Assembly (NCBI RefSeq): GCF_032854445.1
Contig: NC_088298.1
Location: 5,822,160 to 5,886,159, forward strand
Source: Liolophura sinensis
Lineage: Eukaryota > Mollusca > Polyplacophora > Chitonida > Chitonidae
Reading direction: 5' to 3'
DNA: 64,000 nucleotides
Shown: in pieces, positions 13,901-28,900 of the stretch
How positions within the stretch are numbered: position 1 is the first letter of the stretch
Layout: the number at the start of each line of letters is the position of its first letter
Program-made: the position numbers and the translations under genes
The notes under the pieces: generated by a model
Database searches by the model: none
The model's input: the letters and a program-made list of their open reading frames with translations, nothing else
What the model was told of the DNA's origin: nothing

Positions 13901-16900
13901 TTTGATTGGTGTTTCACACCGTACTCAAGAATATTTCACTTATACAACGGCGGCCAGCACACGTGTGGGTGGTAACCGGGCACAACCCGGGGGAAACCCA
14001 CGACCATCTGCAGGTTGCTGGCAGACCTTCCCACTTACGGCCGGGGAGGAAGCCAGCATGAGCTGGACTTGGACTCACAGCGACTGCATTGGTGAGAGGC
14101 TCCTGGGTCGTTACGCTGCGCTAGCGCGCTAACCGTCTGAGCCACGGAGGCCCCGTGCGAAAAGTAGAACTCACATGTGAAACTTCAGGTCATCTGCTGT
14201 ATCTTGCAGAGTTACGTGCATGATACCACAGGTTAAGAGTAAAAGCTTCTATAGATCCATGCACATATTACAGACAAGACATCTAATCAATGACTTGACA
14301 AAATTGTCATTATAAAATGAGCTTGTTTTGAACCCTGGACCTTCTTGACTAAAACCAGTGGTCTGAACTGGGACAATCTAAAATGCAGACCCACCAATAA
14401 TCCCTCAAATATACAAAATAAAACACCTACCTCTCCCACACTCTTCATAGAACTTCCGATCTCTTTTGACGTGTGCTGAAACCTGTCTAGGTCCCAACGA
14501 GGTATTTTTGTCACGATGTAATCCAGACTGGGTTCAAAACATGCTGTCGTTGCCTCTGTCGTGGAATTCTTCAGACTTGGTAGATCAATGCCTAGGGCAA
14601 GTTTGGCCGCAATAAAGGCCAAAGGGTATCTGGAACCAAGATTGTTGATATACAGAATTTGACATAAGAATTTGCCCCCAAAAGTTCATTTTTTGTAGGT
14701 AACTAAAGGTCCTAAAATATTACCAAAATAATGGTTATGAAACTTACATGCGTATTTTCCTAGTATGCATCATCCTACATTCTACAAGCTCTCAGCATCA
14801 ACAAACTGTCCATCTTAGACATGGGGGAAATTTCAGCATGTTTAAACGGCCCACAATAGCTTTATGGTACCAGGCCCACTTTCACAAAACTTCATAAACC
14901 TTAGACATGGGTGAAATTTCAGCATGTTTAAACGGCCCACAATAGCTTTACGGTACCGGGCCTACTTTCACAAAACTTCAATAAACGTTAGACATGGGGG
15001 AAATTTCAGCACGTTTAAACGGCCCACAATAGCTTTATGGTACCAGGCCTACTTTCACAAAACTTCATAAACCTTAGACATGGGTGAAATTTCAGCATGT
15101 TTAAACGGCCCACAATAGCTTTATGGTACCAGGCCCACTTTCACAAAACTTCAATAAACCTTAGACATGGGGGAAATTTCAGCACGTTTAAACGGCCCAC
15201 AATAGTTTTACGGTACCGGGCCCACTTTCACAAAACTTCAATAAACCTTAGACATGGGGGAAATTTCAGCACATTCACCAGGGCCCACAATAGCTTTACG
15301 GTACCAGGCCCACTTTCACAAAACTTCACAAACCTTAGACATGGGTGTAATTTCAGCACGTTTAGACAGCCCACAATAGCTTTATAGTACTGGGCCCACT
15401 TTCACAAAACTTCATAAACCTTAGACATGGGTGAAATTTCAACATGTTTAGATTGCCCACAATAGCTTTATGGTACCGGGCCCACTTTCACAAAACTTCA
15501 ATAAACCTTACACATGGGTGAAATTTCAGCATGTTTAAACGGCCCACAATAGCTTTATGGTACTGGGCCCACTTTCACAAAACTTCATAAACCTTAAGAC
15601 ATGGGGGAAATTTCAGCACGTTTAGACGTCCCACAATAGCTTTATGGTACCGGTCCCACTTTCACAAAGCTTCATAAACCTTAGACATGGGTGAAATTTC
15701 AGCATGTTTAAACGGCCCACAATAGCTTTATGGTACCAGGCCCACTTTCACAAAACTTCATAAACCTTAGACATGGGTGAAATTTCAGCATGTTTAAACG
15801 GCCCACAATAGCTTTATGGTACCAGGCCCACTTTCACAAAACTTCAATAAACCTTAGACATGGGTGAAATTTCAGCATGTTTAAACAGCCCACAATAGCT
15901 TTATGGTACCAGGCCCACTTTCACAAAACTTCAATAAACCTTAGACATGGGGGAAATTTCAGCATGTTTAAACGGCCCACAATAGCTTTATGGTACCGGG
16001 CCCACTTTCACAAAACTTCATAAAACTTAGGCATGGGTGAAATTTCAGCATGTTTAGACTGCCCACAATAGCTTTCTGGTACCGGGCCCACTTTCACAAA
16101 ACTTCAATAAACCTTAGACATGGGTGAAATTTCAGCATGTTTAAACGGCCCACAATAGCTTTATGGTACCAGGCCCACTTTCACAAAACTTCAATAAACC
16201 TTAGACATGGGGGAAAATTCAGCATGTTTAAACGGCCCACAATAGCTTTATGGTACCAGGCCCACTTTCACAAAACTTCAATAAACCTTAGACATGGGTG
16301 AAATTTCAGCATGTTTAAACGGCCCACAATAGCTTTATGGTACCCGGGCCTACTTTCATAAAACTTCAATAAACCTTAGACATGGGTGAAATTTCAGCAT
16401 GTTTAAACGGCCCACAATAGCTTTATGGTACCAGGCCCACTTTCACAAAACTTCATAAAACTTAGGCATGGGTGAAATTTCAGCATGTTTAGACTGCCCA
16501 CAAAAGCTTTCTGGTACCTGGCCCACTTTCACAAAACTTCAATAAACCTTAGACATGGGGGAAATTTCAGCATGTTTAAACGGCCCACAATAGCTTTATG
16601 GTACCAGGCCCACTTTCACAAAACTTCAATAAACCTTACACATGGGTGAAATTTCAGCATGTTTAAACGGCCCACAATAGCTTTACGGTACCGAGCCCAC
16701 TTTCACAAAACTTCAATAAACCTTAGACATGGGTGAAATTTCAGAACGTTTAGACGTCCCACAATAGCTTTATGGTACCGGGCCCACTTTCACAAAACTT
16801 CAATAAACCTCAGACATGGGAGAAATTTCAGCATGTTTAGACGGCCCACCACAGATTTATGGTACTGGGCCCACTTTCACAAAACTTCATAACCTCAAAC

Positions 16901-19900
16901 ATGGTGAAATTTCAGCATGTTTAGACGGCCCACAATAGCTTTATGGTACCTGGCCTACTTTCACAAAACTTCAATAAACCTTAGACATGGGGGAAATTTC
17001 AGCACGTTTAGACGGCCCACAATAGCTTTATGGTACCGGACCCACTTTCACAAAACTTCATAAACCTTAGACATGGGTGAAATTTCAGCACGTTTAGACG
17101 GCCCACAATAGCTTTATGGTACCAAGCCCACTTTCACAAAACTTCATAAACCTTAGACATGGGTGAAATTTCAGCATGTTTACCACAGCCCACAATAGCT
17201 TTATGATACCGGGCCCACTTTCACAAAACTTCACAAACCTTAGACATGGGTGAAATTTCAGCACGTTTAGACGGCCCACAATAGCTTTCTGGTACCGGGC
17301 CCACTTTCACAAAACTTCACAAACCTTAGGCATGGGGGAAATTTCAGCACGTTTAGACGGCCCACAATAGCTTTATGGTACCTGGCCTGCTTTTCACAAA
17401 ACTTCATAAACCTTAGACATGGGGGAAATTTCAGCACGTTTACCAAGGCCCACAACAGGTTTATGGTACCTGGCCCACTTTCATAAAACTTCATAAACCT
17501 TAGACATGAGTGAAATTTCAGCACGTTTAGACGGCCCACAATAGCTTGATGGTACCTGGCCTACTTTCACAAAACTTCAATAAACCTTACACATGGGTGA
17601 AATTTCAGCATGTTTAGACTGCCCACAATAGCTTTATGGTACCGGGCCTACTTTCACAAAACTTTAATAAACCTTAGACATGGGTGAAATTTCAGCATGT
17701 TTAAACGGCCCACAATAGCTTTATGGTACCAGGCCCACTTTCACAAAACTTCATAAAACTTAAACATGGGTGAAATTTCAGCATGTTTAAACGGCCCACA
17801 ATAGCTTTATGGTACCGGGCCTACTTTCACAAAACTTCAATAAACCTTAGACATGGGGGAAATTTCAGCATGTTTAAACGGCCCACAATAGCTTTATGGT
17901 ACCAGGCGCACTTTCACAAAACTTCATAAAACTTAGGCATGGGTGAAATTTCAGCATGTTTAGACTGCCCACAATAGCTTTCTGGTACCGGGCCCACTTT
18001 CACAAAACTTCAATAAACCTTACACATGGGGGAAATTTAAGCATGTTTAAACGGCCCACAATAGCTTTATGGTACCAGGCCCACTTTCACAAAACTTCAA
18101 TAAACCTTAGACATGGGTGAAATTTCAGCATGTTTAAACGGCCCACAATAGCTTTATGGTACCGGGCCTACTTTCACAAAACTTCAATAAACCTTAGACA
18201 TGGGTGAAATTTCAGCATGTTTAAACGGCCCACAATAGCTTTATGGTACCAGGCCCACTTTCACAAAACTTCATAAAACTTAGGCATGGGTGAAATTTCA
18301 GCATGTTTAGACGGCCCACAATAGCTTTCTGGTACCGGGCCCACTTTCACAAAACTTCAATAAACCTTAGACATGGGTGAAATTTCAGCATGTTTAAACG
18401 GCCCACAATAGCTTTATGGTACCAGGCCCACTTTCACAAAACTTCAATAAACCTTACACATGGGTGAAATTTCAGCATGTTTAAATAGCCCACAATAGCT
18501 TTATGGTACCAGGCCCACTTTCACAAAGCTTCAATAAACCTTAGACATGGGTGAAATTTCAGCATGTTTAGACTGCCCACAATAGCTTTCTGGTACCAGG
18601 CCCACTTTCACAAAACTTCAATAAACCTTAGACATGGGTGAAATTTCAGCATGTTTAAACGGCCCACAATAGCTTTATGGTACCGAGCCCACTTTCACAA
18701 AACTTCATAAACCTTAGACATGGGCGAAATTTCAGCACATTCACGACAGCCCACAATAGCTTTATGGTACCGAGCCCACTTTCCCAAAACTTCAATAAAC
18801 TATAGACATGGGTGAAATTTCAGCATGTTTAAACGGCCCACAATAGCTTTATGGTACCAGGCCTACTTTCACAAAACTTCAATAAACCTTAGACATGGGT
18901 GAAATTTCAGCACGTTTAGACGGCCCACAATAGCTTCATGGTACCTGGCCTACTTTCACAAAACTTCAATAAACCTTAGACATGGGTGAAATTTCAGCAT
19001 GTTTAGACGGCCCACAATAGCTTTATGGTACCAGGCCCACTTTCACAAACCTTCAATAAACCTTAGACATGGGTGAAATTTCAGCATGTTCAGACGGCCC
19101 ACAATAGCTTTATGGTACCTGGCCTACTTTCACAAAACTTCATAAACCTTAGACGGGTGAAATTTCAGCATGTTCAGACGGCCCATAATAGCTTTCTGGT
19201 ACCGGATCCACTTTCACAAAACTTCATAAACCTTAGACATGGTGGAAATTTCAGCACGTTTAGACGGCCCACAATAGCTTCATGGTACCTGGCCTACTTT
19301 CACAAAACTTCAATAAACCTTAGACATAGGTGAAATTTCAGCACGTTTAGACGGCCCACAATAGCTTTATGGTACCAGGCCCACTTTCACAAAACTTCAT
19401 AAACCTTAGACATGAGTGAAATTTCAGCACGTTTACGACGGCCCACAATAGCTTTATGGTACCTGGCCTACTTTCACAAAACTTCATAAAACTTAGACAT
19501 GGGGGAAATTTCAGCACGTTTACCAAGGCCCACAATAGCTTTATGGTACCTGGCCCACTTTCACAAAACTTCATAAAACTTAGACATGGGGGAAATTTCA
19601 GCACGTTTACCAAGGCCCACAATAGCTTTATGGTACCTGGCCCACTTTCACAAAACTTCATAAACCTTAGACATGGGTGAAATTTCAGCACATTCACGAC
19701 AGCCCACAATAGCTTTATGGTACCAGGCCCACTTTCACAAAACTTCATAAACCTTAGACATGGGTGAAATTTCAGCATGTTTAGACGGCCCACAATAGCT
19801 TTATGGTACTGGGCCCACTTTCACAAAACTTCAATAAACCTTAGACATGGGTGAAATTTCAGCATGTTTAGACGGCCCACAACAGCTTTATGGTACCGGG

Positions 19901-22900
19901 CCCACTTTCACAAAACTTCATAACCTTACACATGGGCGAAATTTCAGCACATTTAGACGTCCCACAATAGCTTTATGGTACCGAGCCCAATTTCACAAAA
20001 CTTCATAAACCTTAGACATGGGCGAAATTTCAGCACATTCACGACAGCCCACAATAGCTTTATGGTACCGAGCCCACTTTCCCAAAACTTCAATAAACTA
20101 AAGACATGGGTGAAATTTCAGCCTGTTTAAACGGCCCATAATAGCTTTATGGTACCAGGCCCACTTTCACAAAACTTCATAAACCTTAGACATGGGTGAA
20201 ATTTCAGCACGTTTAGACGGCCCACAATAGCTTTATGGTACCTGGCCTACTTTCACAAAACTTCAATAAACCTTACACATGGGTGAAATTTCAGCATGTT
20301 TAGACTGCCCACAATAGCTTTATGGTACCAGGCCCACTTTCACAAACCTCATAAACCTTAGACATGGGTGAAATTTCAGCATGTTTAGATGGCCCACCAC
20401 AGCTTTATGGTACTGGGCCCACTTTCACAAAGCTTCATAAACCTTAGACATGGGTGAAATTTCAGCATGTTTACCACAGCCCACAATAGCTTTATGATAC
20501 CGGGCCCACTTTCACAAAACTTCACAAACCTTAGACATGGGGGAAATTTCAGCACGTTTAGACGGCCCACAATAGCTTTATGGTACCCGGGCCCACTTTC
20601 ACAAAACTTCACAAACCTTAGGCATGGGGGAAATTTCAGCACGTTTAGACGGCCCACAATAGCTTTATGGTACCTGGCCTGCTTTTCACAAAACTTCATA
20701 AACCTTAGACATGGGGGAAATTTCAGCACGTTTACCAAGGCCCACAACAGCTTTATGGTACCGGGCCCACTTTCACAAAACTTCATAAACCTTAGACATG
20801 AGTGAAATTTCAGCACGTTTAGACGGCCCACAATAGCTTTATGGTACCTGGCCTACTTTCACAAAACTTCAATAAACCTTACACATGGGTGAAATTTCAG
20901 CATGTTTAGACTGCCCACAATAGCTTTATGGTACCGGGCCTACTTTCACAAAACTTTAATACACCTTAGACATGGGTGAAATTTCAGCATGTTTAAACGG
21001 CCTACAATAGCTTTATGGTACCAGGCCCACTTTCACAAAACTTCATAAAACTTAGGCATGGGTGAAATTTCAGCATGTTTAGACTGCCCACAATAGCTTT
21101 CTAGTACCGGGCCCACTTTCACAAAACTTCAATAAACGTTAGACATGGGTGAAATTTCAGCATGTTTAAACGGCTCACAATAGCTTTATGGTACCAGGCC
21201 CACTTTCACAAAACTTCAATAAACCTTAGACATGGGGGAAATTTCAGCATGTTTAAACGGCCCACAATAGCTTTATGGTACCAGGCCCACTTTCACAAAA
21301 CTTCAATAAACCTTAGACATGGGTGAAATTTCAGCATGTTTAAACGGCCCACAATAGCTTTATGGTACCTGGCCTACTTTCACAAAACTTCAATAAACCT
21401 TAGACATGGGTGAAATTTCAGCATGTTTAAACGGCCCACAATAGCTTTATGGTACCAGGCCCACTTTCACAAAACTTCATAAAACTTAGGCATGGGTGAA
21501 ATTTCAGCATGTTTAGACTGCCCACCATAGCTTTCTGGTACCGGGCCCACTTTCACAAAACTTCAATAAACCTTAGACATGGGTGAAATTTCAGCATGTT
21601 TAAACGGCCCACAATAGCTTTATGGTACCAGGCCCACTTTCACAAAACTTCAATAAACCTTACACATGGGTGAAATTTCAGCATGTTTAAATGGCCCACA
21701 ATAGCTTTATGGTACCAGGCCCACTTTCACAAAGCTTCAATAAACCTTAGACATGGGTGAAATTTCAGCATGTTTAAACGGCCCACAATAGCTTTCTGGT
21801 ACCAGGCCCACTTTCACAAAACTTCAATAAACCTTAGACATGGGTGAAATTTCAGCATGTTTAAACGGCCCACAATAGCTTTATGGTACCAGGCCCACTT
21901 TCACAAAACTTCATAAACCTTAGACATGGGGGAAATTTCAGCATGTTTAAACGGCCCACAATAGCTTTACGGTACCGAGCCCACTTTCACAAAACTTCAA
22001 TAAACCTTAGACATGGGTGAAATTTCAGCACGTTTAGACGTCCCACAATAGCTTTATGGTACCAGGCCCACTTTCACAAAACTTCAATAAACCTTAGACA
22101 TGGGGGAAATTTCAGCATGTTTAGACGGCCCACCACAGCTTTATGGTACTGGGCCCAATTTCACAAAACTTCATAAACCTTAGACATGGGGGAAATTTCA
22201 GCACGTTTAGACGGCCCACAATAGCTTTATGGTACCAGGCCCACTTTCACAAAACTTCAATAAACCTTACACATGGGTGAAATTTCAGCATGTTTACCAC
22301 AGCCCACAATAGCTTTATGATACCGGGCCCACTTTCACAAAACTTCATAAACCTTACACATGGGGGAAATTTCAGCACGTTTAGACGGCCCACAATAGCT
22401 TTCTGGTACCGGGCCCACTTTCACAAAACTTCACAAACCTTAGGCATGGGGGAAATTTCAGCACGTTTAGACGGCCCACAATAGCTTTATGGTACCAGGC
22501 CTGCTTTTCACAAAACTTCATAAACCTTAGACATGGGGGAAATTTCAGCACGTTTACCAAGGCCCACAACAGCTTTATGGTACCTGGCCCACATTCACAA
22601 AACTTCATAAACCTTAGACATGGGTGAAATTTCAGCATGTTTAGACGGCCCACAATAGCTTTATGGTACCTGGCCTACTTTCACAAAACTTCATAAACCT
22701 TAGACATGGTGGAAATTTCAGCACGTTTGGACGGCCCACAATAGCTTTATGGTACCTGGCCTACTTTCACAAAACTTCAATAAACCTTAGACATGGGTGA
22801 AATTTCAGCATGTTTAGACGGCCCACAATAGCTTTATGGTACCTGGCCTACTTTCACAAAACTTCATAAACCTTAGACATGGTGGAAATTTCAGCACGTT

Positions 22901-25900
22901 TGGACGGCCCACAATAGCTTTATGGTACCTGGCCTACTTTCACAAAACTTCAATAAACCTTAGACATGGGTGAAATTTCAGCATGTTTAGACGGCCCACA
23001 ATAGCTTAATGGTACCAGGCCCACTTTCACAAAACTTCATAAACCTTAGACATGAGTGAAATTTCAGCACGTTTTCGACGGCCCACAATAGCTTTATGGT
23101 ACCAGGCCTACTTTCACAAAACTTCATAAACCTTAGACATGGGGGAAATTTCAGCACGTTTACCAAGGCCCACAATAGCTTTATGGTACCAGGCCCACTT
23201 TCACAAAACTTCATAAACCTTAGACATGGGGGAAATTTCAGCACGTTTACCAAGGCCCACAATAGCTTTATGGTACCTGGCCTACTTTCACAAAACTTCA
23301 CAAACCTTAGACATGGGTGAAATTTCAGCACATTCACGACAGCCCACAATAGCTTTATGGTACCAGGCCCACTTTCACAAAACTTCATAAACCTTAGACA
23401 TGGGTGAAATTTCAGCATGTTTAGACGGCCCACAATAGCTTTATGGTACTGGGCCCACTTTCACAAAACTTCAATAAACCTTAGACATGGGTGAAATTTC
23501 AGCATGTTTAGACGGCCCACAACAGCTTTATGGTACCGGGCCCACTTTCACAAAACTTCATAACCTTACACATGGGTGAAATTTCAGCATGTTTAGATGG
23601 CCCACAATAGCTTTATGGTACCGAGCCCAATTTCACAAAACTTCATAAACCTTAGACATGGGCGAAATTTCAGCACATTCACGACAGCCCACAATAGCTT
23701 TATGGTACCTAGCCCACTTTCACAAAACTTCAATAAACCTTAGACATGGGTGAAATTTCAGCCTGTTTAAACGGCCCACAATAGCTTTATGGTACCAGGC
23801 CCACTTTCACAAAACTTCATAAACCTTAGACATGGGGGAAATTTCAGCACGTTTAGACGGCCCACAATAGCTTTATGGTACCTGGCCTACTTTCACAAAA
23901 CTTCAATAAACCTTACACATGGGTGAAATTTCAGCATGTTTAGACTGCCCACAATAGCTTTATGGTACCAGGCCCACTTTCACAAACCTCATAAACCTTA
24001 GACATGGGTGAAATTTCAGCATGTTTAGATGGCCCACCACAGCTTTATGGTACTAGGCCCACTTTCACAAAGCTTCATAAACCTTAGACATGGGGGAAAT
24101 TTCAGCATGTTTAGACGGCCCACAATAGCTTTATGGTACCTGGCCCACTTTCACAAAACTTCATAAACCTTAGACATGGGTGAAATTTCAGCATGTTCAG
24201 ACGGCCCACAATAGCTTTATGGTACCGGATCCACTTTCACAAAACTTCATAAACCTTAGACATGGTGGAAATTTCAGCACGTTTAGACGGCCCACAATAG
24301 CTTTATGGTACCTGGCCTACTTTCACAAAACTTCAATAAACCTTAGACATGGGTGAAATTTCAGCATGTTTAGACGGCCCACAATAGCTTTATGGTACCA
24401 GGCCCACTTTCACAAAACTTCATAAACCTTAGACATGAGTGAAATTTCAGCACGTTTACGACGGCCCACAATAGCTTTATGGCACCTGGCCTACTTTCAC
24501 AAAACTTCATAAACCTTAGACATGGGCGAAATTTCAGCACGTTTACCAAGGCCCACAATAGCTTTATGGTACCTGGCCCACTTTCACAAAACTTCATAAA
24601 CCTTAGACATGGGTGAAATTTCAGCACATTCACGACAGCCCACAATAGCTTTATGGTACCAGGCCCACTTTCACAAAACTTCATACACCTTAGACATGGG
24701 TGAAATTTCAGCATGTTTAGACGGCCCACAATAGCTTTATGGTACCGGGCCCACTTTCACAAAACTTCAATAAACCTTAGACATGGGTGAAATTTCAGCA
24801 TGTTTAGACGGCCCACAACAGCTTTATGGTACCGGGCCCACTTTCACAAAACTTCATAACCTTACACATGGGTGAAATTTCAGCACATTTAGACGTCCCA
24901 CAATAGCTTTATGGTACCGAGCCCAATTTCACAAAACTTCATAAACCTTAGACATGGGCGAAATTTCAGCACATTCACGACAGCCCACAATAGCTTTATG
25001 GTACCGAGCCCACTTTCACAAAACTTCAATAAACCTTAGACATGGGTGAAATTTCAGCATGTTTAAACGGCCCACAATAGCTTTATGGTACCAGGCCCAC
25101 TTTCACAAAACTTCATAAACCTTAGACATGGGTGAAATTTCAGCACGTTTAGACGTCCCACAAAAGCTTTATGGTACCGAGCCCACTTTCACAAAACTTC
25201 AATAAACCTTAGACATGGGTGAAATTTCAGCATGTTTAGACGGCCCACAACAGCTTTATGGTACCGGGCCCACTTTCACAAAACTTCATAACCTTACACA
25301 TGGGTGAAATTTCAGCACATTTAGACGTCCCACAATAGCTTTATGGTACCGAGCCCAATTTCACAAAACTTCATAAACCTTAGACATGGGCGAAATTTCA
25401 GCACATTCACGACAGCCCACAATAGCTTTATGGTACCGAGCCCAATTTCACAAAACTTCAATAAACCTTAGACATGGGTGAAATTTCAGCATGTTTAAAC
25501 GGCCCACAATAGCTTTATGGTACCAGGCCCACTTTCACAAAACTTCATAAACCTTAGACATGGGTGAAATTTCAGCACGTTTAGACGTCCCACAAAAGCT
25601 TTATGGTACCGAGCCCACTTTCACAAAACTTCATAAACCTTAGACATGGGCGAAATTTCAGCACATTCACGACAGCCCACAATAGCTTTATGGTACCGAG
25701 CCCACTTTCACAAAACTTCATAAACCTTAGACATGGGTGAAATTTCAGCATGTTTACCACAGCCCACAATAGCTTTATGGTACCTGGCCTACTTTCAAAA
25801 AAATACAATAAACCTTAGACATGGGGGAAATTTCAGCATGTTCAGACGACCCACAATAGCTTTATTGTACCTGGCCTACTTTCACAAAACTTCATAAACC

Positions 25901-28900
25901 TTAGACATGGGGGAAATTTCAGCACATTTAGACGGCCCACAATAGCTTTATGGTACCTGGCCCACTTTCACAAAACTTCATAAACCTTACACATAGGTGA
26001 AATTTCAGCACGTTTAGACGGCCCACAATAGCTTTATGGTACCAGGCCTACTTTCACAAAACTTCACAAACCTTAGACATGGGTGAAACATCAGGTCATT
26101 TATGGTGCAGTGGTAACACAATTTCTGCTTAGTTTAAGAATCCAGCTCCAAATATTTTATTTTCAAAAGAAGATTTAAAAGAAATCTAAAGAATCTAAAA
26201 GAAAAGACAATGTTATGACCAATTATACATGTATATATATATGTGTCAATAAAGTATCTTACAGGAAATATAAAATGAATAACACCTAACTTTTGTTTCA
26301 TCTCACAGCCAAAATATCACAGTTCAAAGTAATCAAAATCATGCACATTAAGAGAACAGAAAACGCTGCCACATTAACAGTTTTATCCAATCAGGCACGA
26401 GTTATTCCTATGACCCCTGGACATGGCGTGTTCCCTCTAAATGTCACCCAAACTTTGTTCTGCCTTTTGTGTTCGTGGGGTCTGAGTAATGTGACATCAT
26501 GTTTCCAGTCACTCTAACATGGCGCCTCCCATGGTCCGATCCCATGGTCCGATCCCATGGCCCCATCCCATGGTCTCATCCCATGGTCTCATCCCATGGT
26601 CCCATTCCATGGCCCCATCCCATGGCCCCATCCCATGGTCCCATCCCACGGTCTCATCCCATGGTCCCATTCCATGGCCCCATCCCATGGTCTCATCCCA
26701 TGGTCCCATCCCATAGTCCCATCGCATGGTCCTATCGCATGATCTCATCCCATGGTCCGATCCCATGGTCCGATCCTATGGCCCCATTCCATGGTCTCAT
26801 CCCATGGTCTCATCCCATGGTCCCATCCCATGGTCTCATCCCATGGTCCCATCCCATGGTCTCATAAAGAATTTCTTATCAGAAGTTGATTTATACAGTT
26901 ACTAAGCACATAATAAAAAATGTCTGTGACTGTTCAAGACTGTTTTCAGCTGAATAACTATATATATTGTTTGAAGACTATGTTATTTGAAGTCTTTTGC
27001 TTTAAAGGTGTTGACTTTCTCACAAAATGGTTTATGAAATAGACCGCTGGTCTAGCTAGGTATCTATGTTACCCTGTTGCCTTGGACGCCAATGCCGAGC
27101 TCCGTGACAGCCGAGCGTTAATCTCTATGATACAGTATTCCAGCGACTCCGGGTGGAGGGCGTACTGGATGTTACATTCTCCCACAATTCCAAAATGACG
27201 AACAACCTTAAAAAGAAACACATTGAAGGCTTATCATGTTGTTTATGTACTGAGCAATTTACATCAGCATGATAATAACGGTCCATTCAGAAACCATTCT
27301 GAATGAATGAATGAATGAATGCTTGGGTTTTTTACGTCAAAATTAGCAATTTTTCAGACATATTATGACAAGGAGACATTAGGTGTGTGTACATAAAAGT
27401 GTGTCTTGCTGTGGCAGGATGAGTCCATGGCGCCAAAGTGCTGCCTCCAATGAAGTATCATGCCGAAGACACCAGACATGACACTCCACCCAGTCACATT
27501 ATACTGACACCGGTCCAACCAGTCCTGTTTCCTCATTCTCACCTCTTATAGTACTGAGTGCCAAGTGAGGCAGCAACAAGTACCAATATTGAAAGTCCCA
27601 GGTATTCATAACATGACAACCTATATACATACAGTGACCGATCATAGTTAGAATACACGATTTCTTCGGAAATGCAACTAAAAAATGGGTCTGAGGTACC
27701 ATTTTTAGGAATCATTTATGAGAACAGATTTCCATTACCTTTCATCTAATTTAATTCAAAAATAAAAACATTTACATTATATATCAGTCTCTATTCACTG
27801 TTTCATCAGAACTGGTCAACAAATATGATTCAGTTTCAGTGATTCTTCCCAGTCAGCCAAATTGCAGTTCCGAATAATTTTATGCTGCAATGAGCAACTC
27901 TAATCTGAGAGGGCGTTGTTGTTGTTGTTCTCTGGGTATGATGCACCACTCTTTGTTTACGATCGTAGGGTGCATTTGGAAATAGTGCTCATGCCACAGT
28001 CTTAGCCCACACATCTGGTTATGGCCACACTACTATGGCCTTGTGGATAGCATGCTAGCACAGCACAATAACCCAGAAGCCTCGCACCAAAGTGCTCGCT
28101 GTGAGTTCAAGTCCTCTCCAGTCTATTTGGGCAGGTTCTTCAGTTTCCCCCGGGGGCTCTGCCTGGTTTCCTTCCACCATAATGCTGGACGACACCGCCA
28201 CAAGTGAAATATTCTCGAGTACATCATAAACATAACTAAATCAAACTAAATGTTTGTTCACGTACCTTTAAAGCTGTTTCTCTGAGAAGATGGAATTCTC
28301 TGTTGGACAGAGTCTGACTGGGGGCCACAACAATGGAGTCGCCTTCAGGAGATAGAGGAAGTTAAGAACGTTAAAGATGAACTCCAGACTCCAGATTCTG
28401 CTACAAAAGTTAATACCCAAATGCTTACCTAGAGCCAATTACCCCATTTTATGCACAAATTAAGCCCCTGTTTATCAGAAGTCTTCCTGATGAATCTACA
28501 TACCTAAGCTAGTATCCCACCATTATGCCCAAAACGATGACATCTACATACCTAAGCCAGTATCCCACCATTATGCCCAAAACGATGACATCTACATACC
28601 TAAGCCAGTATCCCACCATTATAGTCAAAACGATGACATCTACATACCTAAGCCAGTATCCCACCATTATGCCCAAAACGATGACATCTACATACCTAAG
28701 CCAGTATCCCACCATTATGCCCAAAACGATGACATCTACATACCTAAGCCAGTATCCCATCATTATGCCCAAAACGATGACATCTACATACCTAAGCCTG
28801 TATCCCACCATTATAGTCAAAACGATGACATCTACATACCTAAGCCAGTATCCCACCATTATAGCCAAAACAATGACATCTACATACCTAAGCCAGTATC

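Noticed and set aside
14813-26088. Many open frames of 60-150 codons in the satellite
   Set aside because: Repeat units of 87 bp keep frames open on both strands; no family resemblance or splice context.
26499-26867. Pro/His-rich repetitive open frames on both strands
   Set aside because: Made by the 13-bp CCATGG array.
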